Assembly (NCBI RefSeq): GCF_003019255.1
Contig: NZ_CP027846.1
Location: 1 to 64,000 of the forward strand
From: Staphylococcus kloosii
GTDB taxonomy: Bacteria > Bacillota > Bacilli > Staphylococcales > Staphylococcaceae
DNA length: 64,000 nt
Direction: 5' to 3'
Below, piece after piece: positions 53,055 through 62,800 of the stretch. The number at the start of each line of letters is the position of its first letter. Positions within the stretch are counted from its first letter, which is position 1. The position numbers were made by a program, and so were the translations under genes. The notes beneath the pieces were generated by a model. The model saw only the letters and a list, made by a program, of their open reading frames with translations. It did no database searches and was not told the origin of the DNA.

Positions 53055-53579
53055 TCAATTAAAAGCAGCAGGATAATTCACTTTACCTGAAGGTCTGTTA
53101 GCATCAGTCAAAAATTTAACCATAAAATAAGCTTTAGGAACATCAAAAGGCGCATAAATTTTATAATTATCAGCACACTCATAACCTAATTCTTGATAAT
53201 ATTCAGGATCACCCAACACAACAATCGTCTCATAGCCATGATTTTTAGCTCGCTCTTCTACTGCTTGTATGAGCGCTTTGCCTAACCCCTGATTACGATA
53301 TTCTGATATCACAGACACTGGTGCTAATGCTAAAGCAACATGTTGCGCGTGTTCATCTTCTATTGTTACTTCAGATAATAACGCATGTCCTACAACTTCT
53401 CCTGCGTCATTTTTAGCCACTACTTCCAATTCATAATTATAAGTCTCAGACTTTCTAATCTTATTAACAAGTTGTTGCTCATCGTGATTTGACATCTCAA
53501 CGTTTTTGAACGCTGCTTCAATAGCTTGTAAACTCGTTTCATAATCATTTTCGGTTAATGTACTTAGATATATTTGCAT
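53055..53579 (-). CDS. GNAT-family N-acetyltransferase
   Basis: This 174-residue protein has the GNAT fold: ALAPVSVISEYRNQGLGKAL contains the acetyl-CoA loop (Q/RxxGxG/A), followed by VLGDPEYYQELGYE. Similar proteins are annotated near dnaX in staphylococci. The substrate is unknown. The N-terminal part (IYLSTLTENDYE) is typical of the YhbS-like group. It lies between dnaX (58 bp away) and the SRP RNA terminator, and it is probably transcribed from just after that terminator. Confidence 0.88.
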   Translation of the reverse strand: MQIYLSTLTENDYETSLQAIEAAFKNVEMSNHDEQQLVNKIRKSETYNYELEVVAKNDAGEVVGHALLSEVTIEDEHAQHVALALAPVSVISEYRNQGLGKALIQAVEERAKNHGYETIVVLGDPEYYQELGYECADNYKIYAPFDVPKAYFMVKFLTDANRPSGKVNYPAAFN

Positions 53580-53663
53580 AGATGTCCCTCCATCGTCTTC
53601 GTTATGTAAATATTACACTATTCTCCACAAATATTCTCGTCATACTATTTTTTCATCATAATA

Positions 53664-53700
53664 TAAAAAAGAACGACTTATAGCAACTATAAGTCGTTCT
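53664..53700 (-). terminator. Rho-independent terminator after SRP RNA
   Basis: A perfect 13-bp stem GAACGACTTATAG / CTATAAGTCGTTC is followed on the minus strand by TTTTTTATAT, about 35 bp beyond the RNA 3' end. Confidence 0.92.
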
Positions 53701-53733
53701 CAATTTATGTAATTTAATTATTTTAAAATTTAA

Positions 53734-54006
53734 AACCGTGCACCTTTGCATCGAGTGTAATTCACAAACGTTACCAAAGTCGACAGCTAAATCTCGGCTA
53801 CCCTACGGCACATATGATAATCCACTTAATGCTGCTTCCGTCAGGACCTGACATGGTTCATGGGTTCACATTGCATAAGACCGAAATCTTCAAACACTAC
53901 GTGCTTTGGGCAGACTTCACAAAAATACACCCTCAGCAAAGGAATTAAGTCTCGCATAAGCGGTTTTCGAGTACAGGGAACCGCTACCTCCCCACCTAGC
54001 ACGGCA
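53734..54006 (-). ncRNA. ffs: Signal recognition particle RNA (Bacillus-type scRNA)
   Basis: This RNA of about 270 nt has both the Alu and S domains. The S-domain apical stretch reads TGTCAGGTCCTGACGGAAGCA, the Ffh-binding region. The 5' end GCCGTGCTAGGTGGGGAGG and the 3' end AAGGTGCACGG match the Alu domain of the Bacillus scRNA. It works with Ffh and FtsY in targeting membrane and secreted proteins. The exact 5' and 3' ends are estimates. It has its own promoter at 54013-54042. Confidence 0.95.
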
Positions 54007-54012
54007 AAGTTT

Positions 54013-54042
54013 ATAATACTATAATTTACAACTTCATTGCAA
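54013..54042 (-). promoter_or_regulatory. Promoter for SRP RNA
   Basis: TTGCAA (54037-54042), 18 bp, then TATTAT (54013-54018) on the minus strand. The -10 ends about 7-8 bases before the RNA 5' end, as expected for a stable RNA. Confidence 0.7.
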
Positions 54043-54106
54043 GACATATGACCGAACTTATTGATAATTGTTTTTTTAATAGCCTTTTAACGTACAAAAC
54101 AACTAT

Positions 54107-54841
54107 TTACAGTTTTCTTCTACGCGAAAAATCATTGAATCTAAATTCGGTAGCTAGATGTTTTGATATATTGTATTGAAAGCGTTCAGTATTTTTTAAA
54201 TGAACAATGCCTCTGACCGTAGCAGTATAAGGCGGTTCTATATTTCCAAATTGTTCAAACTCTAAATCACCAAAAGGTTCAAAAGTAATGGCTTTATTAG
54301 AATAACTAATTTCAAGTCCTAATACATTCTCTATATAATGATAAATTGATGATTGCGCATCTTCTATAGTAATGTCCGGTACCATGTCAGCCACAAGATA
54401 ATCTTCGTCAATAATCTTTACTTTATCATTTAACATTCTCAACCTAACTATATGCCATAATACAGCGCTGGCCGTTAGTCCTAGCTGTTCCTTAATATAC
54501 GGCTCTTCACCTGCTTTAATCTGTTCAAATGTAATTACCCTCGTTTGATATTGTAGTTGTAAATCATTTTTCACTTCATTAAAGCTCATTAAGTCAGCAA
54601 ACGGAAACTCTGTAATATTTTGGTAAATAACAACAGAACCCTTACCTCTAATCTTCTGTATCATACCGTCGCTAACTAATAAGTTAAGTGCTTTTCTAAC
54701 AGTTTCTCGAGAAGCTTGATAATATTCAACTAAGTCATGTTCAGAAGGAATACGTTCACCGTACGTTAGCTCTTCTGATAAAATTGCTGATTTTAATGTT
54801 TCATATATTAAAACAAATTTTTTCTTTCCCATGTTTTCCAC
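54107..54841 (-). CDS. treR: Trehalose operon repressor TreR (GntR family)
   Basis: This 244-residue GntR/HutC-type regulator has an N-terminal winged helix (residues about 8-75, with IPSEHDLVEYYQASRETVRKAL split over the helices and IQKIRGKGSVV as wing). The C-terminal UTRA effector domain has YRDF-like terminal residues. TreR family members respond to trehalose 6-phosphate. The start codon may be GTG (54841) or the ATG three codons later (MGKKKF). It is the last gene of treP-treC-treR, 11 bp after treC. Its likely operator overlaps the treP -10 box. Confidence 0.93.
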   Translation of the reverse strand: MENMGKKKFVLIYETLKSAILSEELTYGERIPSEHDLVEYYQASRETVRKALNLLVSDGMIQKIRGKGSVVIYQNITEFPFADLMSFNEVKNDLQLQYQTRVITFEQIKAGEEPYIKEQLGLTASAVLWHIVRLRMLNDKVKIIDEDYLVADMVPDITIEDAQSSIYHYIENVLGLEISYSNKAITFEPFGDLEFEQFGNIEPPYTATVRGIVHLKNTERFQYNISKHLATEFRFNDFSRRRKL

Positions 54842-54852
54842 TCTTCTACCTA

Positions 54853-56487
54853 TTATTGAGCAATTACTATCGCTCCAAATCCATCTATAGTGCCACTATT
54901 ACATTTGCCATTTTGCAGTATAATATCGCCTTCGATATTCAAATCTTTCGGTAATGTTATAGCCGATTTTGAAAAGTTCGAAATGACAAGCCAAGTTTCG
55001 CCTTTATAATGACGTTTATAGATAAATAAATGTTCATCGTCCATATATAACGGCTCTATACTACCATACGTAATAATATCGTGTTTATGTCGTAATTCAA
55101 TTAATTTTTTATATACATACAAAATCGAATTTTTATCAGCAATAGCTGCTTCGACATTTATTTTGTTGTAATTATTAGGTAATTCTATCCATGGTGTACC
55201 AGTAGTAAATCCTGCATTACGTTCGTTAGTCCATTGTACTGGCGTTCTAGAATTATCTCGTGATTTTTGTCCTAATATCTCTATTATTTCCGCTTCATCA
55301 TAACCTTTATTTTGCATGGCTTTATATGCATTTAATGATTCTACATCTCTATATTGTTCTATTGAAGTAAAATGTGGATCGGTCATGCCTATTTCTTCGC
55401 CTTGATAAATATATGGTGTACCTTGTAGCATATGCAGCGCAATGGCTAACATTTTGCCACTTCGTACTCTTAAATCTTCTGTCGTATCATCACCAAATCT
55501 TGAAACGACACGTGGTTGGTCATGATTGCACCAAAATATAGCGTTCCATCCTCCACCTTCATAGATACCAAGTTGCCATTCCATTAATATTTCTTTTAGC
55601 TTCAAGAAGTCTAACTTTGCATTAGACCATTTTTCTCCATCGACGTAATCTACTTTTAAATGATGGAAATTGAAGACACTACTTAATTCTTGTCGTTCGG
55701 GGTTAGTATATTTAATACAGTGGTCAATTGTAGTAGATGACATTTCACCGACTGTCATCATGTCTTTATCACCAAAAGTATGACGATTCATTTCATGTAA
55801 ATAGTCATGCACACGTGGGCCATCTGTATAAAATTCTTTCCCTATTTTTTCAGAGTCTTTAAACTCGCCTTTCGAAATAAGGTTAATCACATCAAAACGG
55901 AAACCATCGACACCAAAATCAATCCAATAATTGATAACATCGTAAAGTTCACTTCTTACTTGCGGATTATCCCAATTCAAATCCGCTTGCGTTACATCAA
56001 ATAAATGTAAATAATATGTTTCAGTTTCAGGATCATATTTCCAAGCGTTACCACCAAATTTAGATTCCCAGTTTGTAGGTGGTACATCATTAGCGGAACG
56101 TCTAAAGAAATAATAATCTCTATAAGGGTTATCGACGCTTGAATAAGCTTTTTTAAACCATTCATGCTCTGTCGAAGTATGGTTAATTACTATATCTAAC
56201 ATAATTTTCAAGTCACGTTGATGGGCTTGTTCAATTAACGCTTTTAAATCATCAATATTCCCAAATTGGTCATTAATTTTATAATAATCACTAATATCAT
56301 AACCGTTATCGTTCATCGGGGACTCATACACTGGCGTTAACCATAAGTAATCTACACCTAGAAATTGTAAGTAATCCAGTTTTTCAATTATGCCGTTAAT
56401 ATCGCCTTCTCCATTCCCAGTTGTATCATTAAATGACTTAGGATAAATTTGATAAACTACAGACTTTTTCCAATCATTTTGCGCCAT
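54853..56487 (-). CDS. treC: Alpha,alpha-phosphotrehalase (trehalose-6-phosphate hydrolase)
   Basis: This GH13 glycosidase splits trehalose 6-phosphate into glucose and glucose 6-phosphate in the cytoplasm. Motifs in order are YQIYPKSFNDTTGNGEGD, LDIVINHTS (conserved region I), GFRFDVINL with the nucleophile Asp (region II), MTVGEMSS with the acid/base Glu (region III), and FWCNHDQPRVVSRFG (region IV). Its 544 residues are normal. It follows treP after an 82-bp gap that holds a strong hairpin, and it is 11 bp from treR. Confidence 0.97.
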   Translation of the reverse strand: MAQNDWKKSVVYQIYPKSFNDTTGNGEGDINGIIEKLDYLQFLGVDYLWLTPVYESPMNDNGYDISDYYKINDQFGNIDDLKALIEQAHQRDLKIMLDIVINHTSTEHEWFKKAYSSVDNPYRDYYFFRRSANDVPPTNWESKFGGNAWKYDPETETYYLHLFDVTQADLNWDNPQVRSELYDVINYWIDFGVDGFRFDVINLISKGEFKDSEKIGKEFYTDGPRVHDYLHEMNRHTFGDKDMMTVGEMSSTTIDHCIKYTNPERQELSSVFNFHHLKVDYVDGEKWSNAKLDFLKLKEILMEWQLGIYEGGGWNAIFWCNHDQPRVVSRFGDDTTEDLRVRSGKMLAIALHMLQGTPYIYQGEEIGMTDPHFTSIEQYRDVESLNAYKAMQNKGYDEAEIIEILGQKSRDNSRTPVQWTNERNAGFTTGTPWIELPNNYNKINVEAAIADKNSILYVYKKLIELRHKHDIITYGSIEPLYMDDEHLFIYKRHYKGETWLVISNFSKSAITLPKDLNIEGDIILQNGKCNSGTIDGFGAIVIAQ

Positions 56488-56516
56488 GATTCATTCCACC
56501 TTTACTTTTTATGAAA

Positions 56517-56550
56517 AATAAACTCGCTAAATCAACATAGCGAGTTTATT
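56517..56550 (-). other. Intercistronic hairpin between treP and treC
   Basis: A perfect 13-bp inverted repeat AATAAACTCGCTA / TAGCGAGTTTATT with an 8-base loop (56530-56537) is followed on the minus strand by TTTCAT after TTTATT. It lies 20 bp after the treP stop. It could be a partial terminator or an RNA-stability element that lowers treC relative to treP. Confidence 0.7.
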
Positions 56551-56569
56551 TGTTGTTGTATAGCCTTTA

Positions 56570-57997
56570 TTACTCTTCTACCAATTCTTTTGTTTCTTCT
56601 TTACTGAATCGAGATAAGATTATCGTTAAAACAAACGGTACGATGATGGCTAGTAACGTACAAACTAAATATACGCCCCAGAATTCTTTTTGAATCGAAA
56701 TAAATGCAGGTACACCACCAACACCAACTTTACCAAGTACGCCACTTGCACCGATAATCGCTCCTAATACACAAGAAGTTATAATAGATGCTAAGAATGG
56801 ATATTTCAGAGGTAAGTTGACCCCAAACATTGCCGGCTCTGTTACGCCTAAGAAACCAGAAATACCTGAAGTTACAGCTAAACCTTGCTCTTTAACCATT
56901 TTACGTTTTTTATAGACATACCAAGCACCAAATGCAGCAGAACCCTGACAAATATTAGAAATTGCAACGATTGGCCATAAGTAAGTGCCTTGTAAATGAC
57001 TGCCCATTAATTGGAAGTCTACAGCTAAGAACATGTGATGTAGTCCTGTAATAACTAATGGTGCGTAGAATAATCCGTAAATCGCACCGCCTAACCAACC
57101 AGCATGTTCAAAAACAAAGGTAACGCCGTTTGTAATACCAGTACCAATCCATAAAGCTACCGGTCCGATAACGATAAACGCTAAAAATCCTGTGATTAAT
57201 AAAGATACAGGTCCTACAACAAGCATTTTAATAGAATCTAACACACGTTTATTCAGGAATTTTTCAATTTGTGCTAATACGTATGTCGCAAGTAATATTG
57301 GTAATACTTGTCCTTGGTAGTTTAATTGTTTAATGTGCAAGCCGAAAATATTCCATGTAGGGATATGGCCTTTAGCAATATCAGATTGTGGTACTAATTG
57401 AGGATTCATTAGTATTAAACCTAATACCAAACCAAGAATTTGACTCCCACCGAACACACGCATACTACTCCAACCAACAAGTGCTGGTAAAAATGTAAAA
57501 GCAGTATTTGCAATTACATTAATAATATCCGAGAAATCTCCAAGTTGTGGGAATTGTTTCACTAATGGATCTGGTCCAAATAAATTTTCCATCGTTAATA
57601 AGTTATTAATCCCTAAAAGCAAACCAGCAGTCACGATTGCTGGTAAGATCGGAATAAATATATCCCCCAACAATTTGATTAATCTTTGTAGCGCATTTCC
57701 CTTTTGCGCCGCTACTGCTTTGGCATCATCTTTAGATGCTTCAGAAGAACCAGTTTCTTCGATAAATTGTTTATAAACTTCATCGACCGTACCGGGACCA
57801 ATAACTATTTGATATTGGTTATCCGCTTTAAACTGGCCTTTCACTAAATCATTCTCACTTAATTTATCCTTATCTACCTTATCGTCATCTTTCAACACTA
57901 TACGCAAACGAGTGACACAGTGCGTGGCTGTGTCGACATTCTCTTTTCCCCCAATTGCTGCAACGATATCTTGAACATCTTTTCTTTTTACAGCCAA
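56570..57997 (-). CDS. treP: PTS trehalose-specific EIIBC permease
   Basis: This membrane permease imports and phosphorylates trehalose. The N-terminal EIIB domain (about 1-80) has the phosphorylated Cys in DTATHCVTRLRIVLKD. The EIIC domain (about 110-460) has roughly ten membrane segments and the stretch ITGLHHMFLAVDFQL. There is no EIIA domain, so it must use a separate glucose-type EIIA. The start codon is TTG with GGGAGTG seven bases upstream. It is the first gene of the tre operon, with an intact control region just upstream. Confidence 0.96.
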   Translation of the reverse strand: MAVKRKDVQDIVAAIGGKENVDTATHCVTRLRIVLKDDDKVDKDKLSENDLVKGQFKADNQYQIVIGPGTVDEVYKQFIEETGSSEASKDDAKAVAAQKGNALQRLIKLLGDIFIPILPAIVTAGLLLGINNLLTMENLFGPDPLVKQFPQLGDFSDIINVIANTAFTFLPALVGWSSMRVFGGSQILGLVLGLILMNPQLVPQSDIAKGHIPTWNIFGLHIKQLNYQGQVLPILLATYVLAQIEKFLNKRVLDSIKMLVVGPVSLLITGFLAFIVIGPVALWIGTGITNGVTFVFEHAGWLGGAIYGLFYAPLVITGLHHMFLAVDFQLMGSHLQGTYLWPIVAISNICQGSAAFGAWYVYKKRKMVKEQGLAVTSGISGFLGVTEPAMFGVNLPLKYPFLASIITSCVLGAIIGASGVLGKVGVGGVPAFISIQKEFWGVYLVCTLLAIIVPFVLTIILSRFSKEETKELVEE

Positions 57998-58030
57998 GAT
58001 AATTCACTCCCATCTTTATATCTTAATGAG

Positions 58031-58067
58031 ATTATACATGTATAGACAAGTTATGTAAAGGCTTTCA
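58031..58067 (-). promoter_or_regulatory. tre promoter with operator and cre-like site
   Basis: On the minus strand TTTACA (58054-58059), 17 bp, TATAAT (58031-58036). A perfect 12-bp palindrome TATACATGTATA (58033-58044) overlaps the -10 box and is the likely TreR operator. TGAAAGCCTTTACA (58054-58067) overlaps the -35 box and matches the catabolite-responsive element except at one central base. This predicts repression by TreR and by CcpA. Confidence 0.7.
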
Positions 58068-58116
58068 CTTTCACTTACAAAACATTCCATCATTGAATTA
58101 AACGTGCCAAAAGCAT

Positions 58117-58156
58117 TAAAAAAGGCAAGTATTCAATAATTTGAATACTTGCCTTT
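58117..58156 (-). terminator. Rho-independent terminator after tRNA-Ser
   Basis: A 15-bp stem AAGGCAAGTATTCAA / TTGAATACTTGCCTT is followed on the minus strand by TTTTTT. It ends the tRNA-Ser transcript ahead of the tre promoter. Confidence 0.9.
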
Positions 58157-58186
58157 TGTATCTATTAGTCTTGGATTATTTATTAA

Positions 58187-58279
58187 TGGCGGAGGAAGAG
58201 GGATTCGAACCCCCGCGGGCCGTTAAGCCCCTGTCGGTTTTCAAGACCGATCCCTTCAGCCGGACTTGGGTATTCCTCC
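58187..58279 (-). tRNA. tRNA-Ser (anticodon TGA)
   Basis: A 93-nt class II tRNA with encoded CCA. The acceptor GGAGGAA pairs with TTCCTCC. The anticodon TGA lies in GTCTTGAAAACC, and the long variable arm is GGGGCTTAACGGCCC. It is 61 bp downstream of gltD and may be read from the gltBD transcript or a local promoter. Confidence 0.96.
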
Positions 58280-58340
58280 AAACGAACACAACAATAATAT
58301 TATTATAGCTCGTTTTAAAAGTCAATAAAAAATCTTATTC

Positions 58341-59804
58341 TTAAACTGGCGCCTTAGCTTTCAAGAAGCTATCTACCGAATCGGCTACGGCTCTTCCTTC
58401 TTGAATTGCCCAAACGACTAAACTTTGACCTCTTCTTGCATCACCTGCTGCAAATATTTTAGACTGATTCGTTTTAAAGTCTTTATTATCTGCAACAATT
58501 TTATTACGTTCAGTTTGAATATCAAATGCATGAGGTACTGTAGTTTCTGTACCTACGAAACCAATTGATAGTAATACTAAATCAGCTGGCCAATGACGTT
58601 CAGTGCCGTCTACTACAACCATACCTTCTTCAGTTTCTTGTAAAATTTGAGTATAAACACCTTTAACGTTACCAATATGATCAACGTCATAACGCATTGT
58701 TTGTACACCGTAAGCTCTTGGCTCTATACCAAATTTCGCTTCATATTCTTTATGGGCATAGTCCATTTTGAATACCGGCATTGCTAATGGCCAATGTTCA
58801 TTAGTCTCAAACTCAATTGCTTCAGGTTGTTTTGTATATTTGTTGAATTGCACGATTGATTTACAATTTTCTCTTAATGCAGTGGCAACGCAATCGGCAC
58901 CTGTATCACCCGCACCGATAACGATGACATTTTTACCTTCTGCAGTAATTGTTGTTTCGTCAATTTCACCATTTAAATATTCCGCTTGCTCTGTTAAATA
59001 ATCCATCGCAAAGTGAATACCTTGACCCATACGACCTTCTAAAGGTAAATCACGAGCGTTTTGAGAACCTGTGCATAAAATAATTGCATCATAAGATTCT
59101 TCTAATGCTTCTCTTGAAATATCAACACCAATTTCTATGCCCGTTTGAAATTCGATGCCTGATTCTTCCATAACTTTGATTCTTCTACGAACGACATCTT
59201 TATCTAATTTCATATTAGGAATACCGTACATTAGTAGTCCGCCCGCTTCTTGCGCACGTTCATAAACCGTCACGTTATAACCTAATTTATTTAATTCATC
59301 AGCAGCAGTTAGCCCAGCTGGACCACTACCAACTATTGCTACTTTTTCGTCCTTACGAACTTCAGGAATAGTTGGCTGAACCCAGCCATTTTCATAAGCT
59401 TCATCAATAATTGTTCGCTCTATACCTTTAATAGCTACTGATTCACGATTAATTTTCATTACACATGATTGTTCACATGGCGCTGGACAAACATATCCTG
59501 TGAATTCCGGGAAATTATTTGTTTCCATTAAACGTTCATATGCAGCTTTGAAATCTTTTCTATATACTAAATCATTCCATTCAGGAATATAGTTGCCAAT
59601 AGGACAACCAATCGTTTCGCGGCCAAATGGTTCACCCGTTTGACAGAATGGTGTACCACAATCCATACAACGTGCACCTTGTATAGATGCTTCTTCACGT
59701 GTGAAGCGCTGCTGGAATGCAGAGTGATTTTTTAAACGATCAACTAATGATAATTCATCGAGTTGTTGTTTATCATAATTCATAAAACCTTTAAATTCAC
59801 CCAT
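58341..59804 (-). CDS. gltD: Glutamate synthase (NADPH) small subunit
   Basis: It passes electrons from NADPH via FAD and 4Fe-4S clusters to GltB for glutamate formation. The N-terminal cysteine-rich domain has RCMDCGTPFCQTG and CPAPCEQSCV. FAD binding is shown by VGSGPAGLTAADELNKLG (about 157-175), and NADPH binding by VIGAGDTGADCVATA. The C-terminal FAD region includes AAGDARRGQSLVVWA. The 487 residues are normal. The start ATG follows GGGGGG. It lies 19 bp after gltB. Confidence 0.98.
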   Translation of the reverse strand: MGEFKGFMNYDKQQLDELSLVDRLKNHSAFQQRFTREEASIQGARCMDCGTPFCQTGEPFGRETIGCPIGNYIPEWNDLVYRKDFKAAYERLMETNNFPEFTGYVCPAPCEQSCVMKINRESVAIKGIERTIIDEAYENGWVQPTIPEVRKDEKVAIVGSGPAGLTAADELNKLGYNVTVYERAQEAGGLLMYGIPNMKLDKDVVRRRIKVMEESGIEFQTGIEIGVDISREALEESYDAIILCTGSQNARDLPLEGRMGQGIHFAMDYLTEQAEYLNGEIDETTITAEGKNVIVIGAGDTGADCVATALRENCKSIVQFNKYTKQPEAIEFETNEHWPLAMPVFKMDYAHKEYEAKFGIEPRAYGVQTMRYDVDHIGNVKGVYTQILQETEEGMVVVDGTERHWPADLVLLSIGFVGTETTVPHAFDIQTERNKIVADNKDFKTNQSKIFAAGDARRGQSLVVWAIQEGRAVADSVDSFLKAKAPV

Positions 59805-59823
59805 GCAAATCCCCCCTTAATGA

Positions 59824-62800
59824 TTAATATACAGCTGTTAATTGTTGATCTGGCTCTAAATGAGTGCGTTTATCGTTAAATGCATTAAGTAACGCTTCAT
59901 CTAATTGAGGTGTTTCACGTTTTTGAATATCGATTTTCTGCATCATTAATTTGAAATCTTTCGGAATCACTTTGACCACTTTATCAGCTATATTATCAAA
60001 GTCATTAAGTACCTCAATTGCTTTTTTACTATTTGTATATTTAACGTGTTCTTCTAACATTTCTTTAATGACGTTACGTTCTTCTTCAACTGTTACACGA
60101 TCAAAATCTAAAGTATCTAGTTTATTTACTTCTTTAAATTGTTCAACATCCGATGGGAAGATATAACTTACGCCACCACTCATACCTTGACCAAAGTTTT
60201 TACCAACATCGCCAAGTATGAGTACACGTCCACCAGTCATGTATTCTAGACCGTGGTCGCCAATACCCTCAACGACTACTTGGACACCACTGTTACGTAT
60301 ACAGAATCTTTCACCTGCACGACCGTTGATGAACGCTTTACCTTGAGAAGCACCGTAGAAACAAACGTTACCGACAATAATTTCATCTTCACGTGTTTCA
60401 TTTGGAGCATTGATAATAATTTTACCTCCAGATAAACCTTTACCAACATAGTCATTTGCATCACCAGTATGGTGAATAGTCAATCCATTAGGTGTGTATG
60501 CAGCTATACTTTGACCTGCATGTCCTTGTGTATATGCGAAAATCGTATCTTCAGGTAATCCTTCTGGACCATGCGCACGTGTAATTGAGCTACCTGTAAT
60601 AACACCAACGTCACGTTGTTCATTATTAATCGTATATTCACCTTTAAAGGAATTGCCTTGTTCAAGTGCTTCTTGAGCATCTGGATATAAATAATTTAAA
60701 TCAAAACCTTCTTTAAGATGGTGGTTTTGTTCAATTTTGTTAAAACGATCACCGTCATGTTTGTATAGCAACGCTTCGACATCCATTGTATTTGCCTTTG
60801 GACGATCTTTCAGATGTGGCGCGCGTTGTAATAAGTCTGTTCTGCCAACTAATTCATCTACAGATTTTAATCCTAATTCTGCCAAGATTTCACGTAACTC
60901 CTCTGCTACAAAATGCATAAAGTTAACTACATGGTCGGCTCTACCATTAAATAAAGCACGTAAATCTTGGTTTTGTGTAGCAATACCTACCGGACAAGTA
61001 TCTTTATGACACACACGCATCATGATACACCCTAATACTACGAGTGGCGCAGTAGCAAAGCCAAACTCTTCAGCACCTAGTGCACATGCATATGCGACAT
61101 CTTTACCAGTTAGTAATTTACCATCTGTTTCAACTTTCACACGTGAACGTAAATCATTCATCATTAATGTTTGATGTGTTTCGGCTAAGCCTACTTCCCA
61201 TGGCACACCGGCATGTTGAATACTCGTTTTTGGTGAAGCTCCTGTACCGCCGTCGTAGCCACTGATAACGATTTTGTCTGCAAATGCTTTAGCCACACCT
61301 GCTGCAATGGTACCGACACCTGTTTTTGATACAAGTTTCACTGTAATATTTGCTTCTTTGTTTGCATTTTTTAAATCATGGATCAATTGTGCTAAGTCTT
61401 CAATTGAATAAATATCATGATGTGGCGGTGGTGAAATTAAACCAATACCTGGTGTAGATCCTCTTACTTCAGCAATCCACGGATATACTTTACTACCTGG
61501 CAATTGTCCGCCTTCCCCTGGTTTAGCGCCTTGCGCAACTTTAATTTGAATTTCTTTAGCGTGTTGAAGGTAATCACTTGTTACCCCAAAACGTCCAGAA
61601 GCGACTTGCTTAATAGCACTCGAATGGTTGCGACCCTCTTCATCAATAATATAACGTTTAGGGTCTTCGCCACCTTCACCACTATTACTCTTACCGCCAA
61701 TTTTGTTCATTGCTTCGGCTAGAGTAGAGTGTGCTTCTGCCGAGATAGAACCATAACTCATCGCTCCCGTATTAAAACGATGCACGATTTCACTTGCAGG
61801 TTCTACTTCATCTATACTAATTGGTGTTTGTTTTTTAAATTCCATCAAATGACGAATATGATCTGTACGTTTAGTATTTACTTCATTTGAAAATGCTTTA
61901 AATTGTTCGTAATCATTTAGACGACATGCATGTTGTAACAAATGAATAGAAGTCGGATTAAACGCATGATACTGACCTTGTTTACGCCATTGGAATGTAC
62001 TACCTGGTTGAATATACTTACTTAACTTACTTTGTCGTGCTTTATTTTCTTTATCAATTAATTCTAATGTGATACCAGACAATTTAGACTTAGTGCCAGT
62101 AAAGTATTTATCAACGACTTCGTGAGCTAATCCTACCGCTTCAAAGATTTGTGCCCCTTGATAACTTTGAACAGTAGAAATACCCATTTTAGCCATGACC
62201 TTAATAACACCTTCGGATAAAGTATCCGTATACGTTTGAACTGTCTCTTCAATTTCACCTTCGATACGGCCATTGAGTGTCAGTTGTTCAATCGTACGTT
62301 GCGCTAAATATGGAATAACGGCATTTGCGCCATATCCTAATAGACACGCAACATGATGTACTTCTCGTGTTTCACCCGATAACGCAATTATACTTGTATC
62401 CATACGTAAGTTTTTGCGAATTAATAATTGATGAATATGACTTACCGCTAATAGCGTTGGAATTGCGTAACCATTTTGTGATACTAAAAAGCTATCATCT
62501 AATACGATAATTTCACTACCATTTTTAACAGCTGCTATCGCATCATCACCAAGTTCTTCGAGTGCTTCTTCTAGCCCCTTGTTATAAACGGTAGATAAGC
62601 GTTTCACATTAAAACGACTTGCTTCTATCGCTTCTAACTGTGCTTCAGTTAGTACTGGTTTCGATAATTGAATACGATTTAAGGCGTCTTCTGTAGGATT
62701 CAACAAATTACCTTCACTGCCTAGATAAGATAACTCACTCGTCACTATTTTTTCACGATACGCATCAATTGGCGGATTAGTAACCTGCGCAAAGAGTTGT

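Noticed and set aside
53841..54047. 68-codon minus-strand frame
   Set aside because: It is a shadow of the SRP RNA gene.
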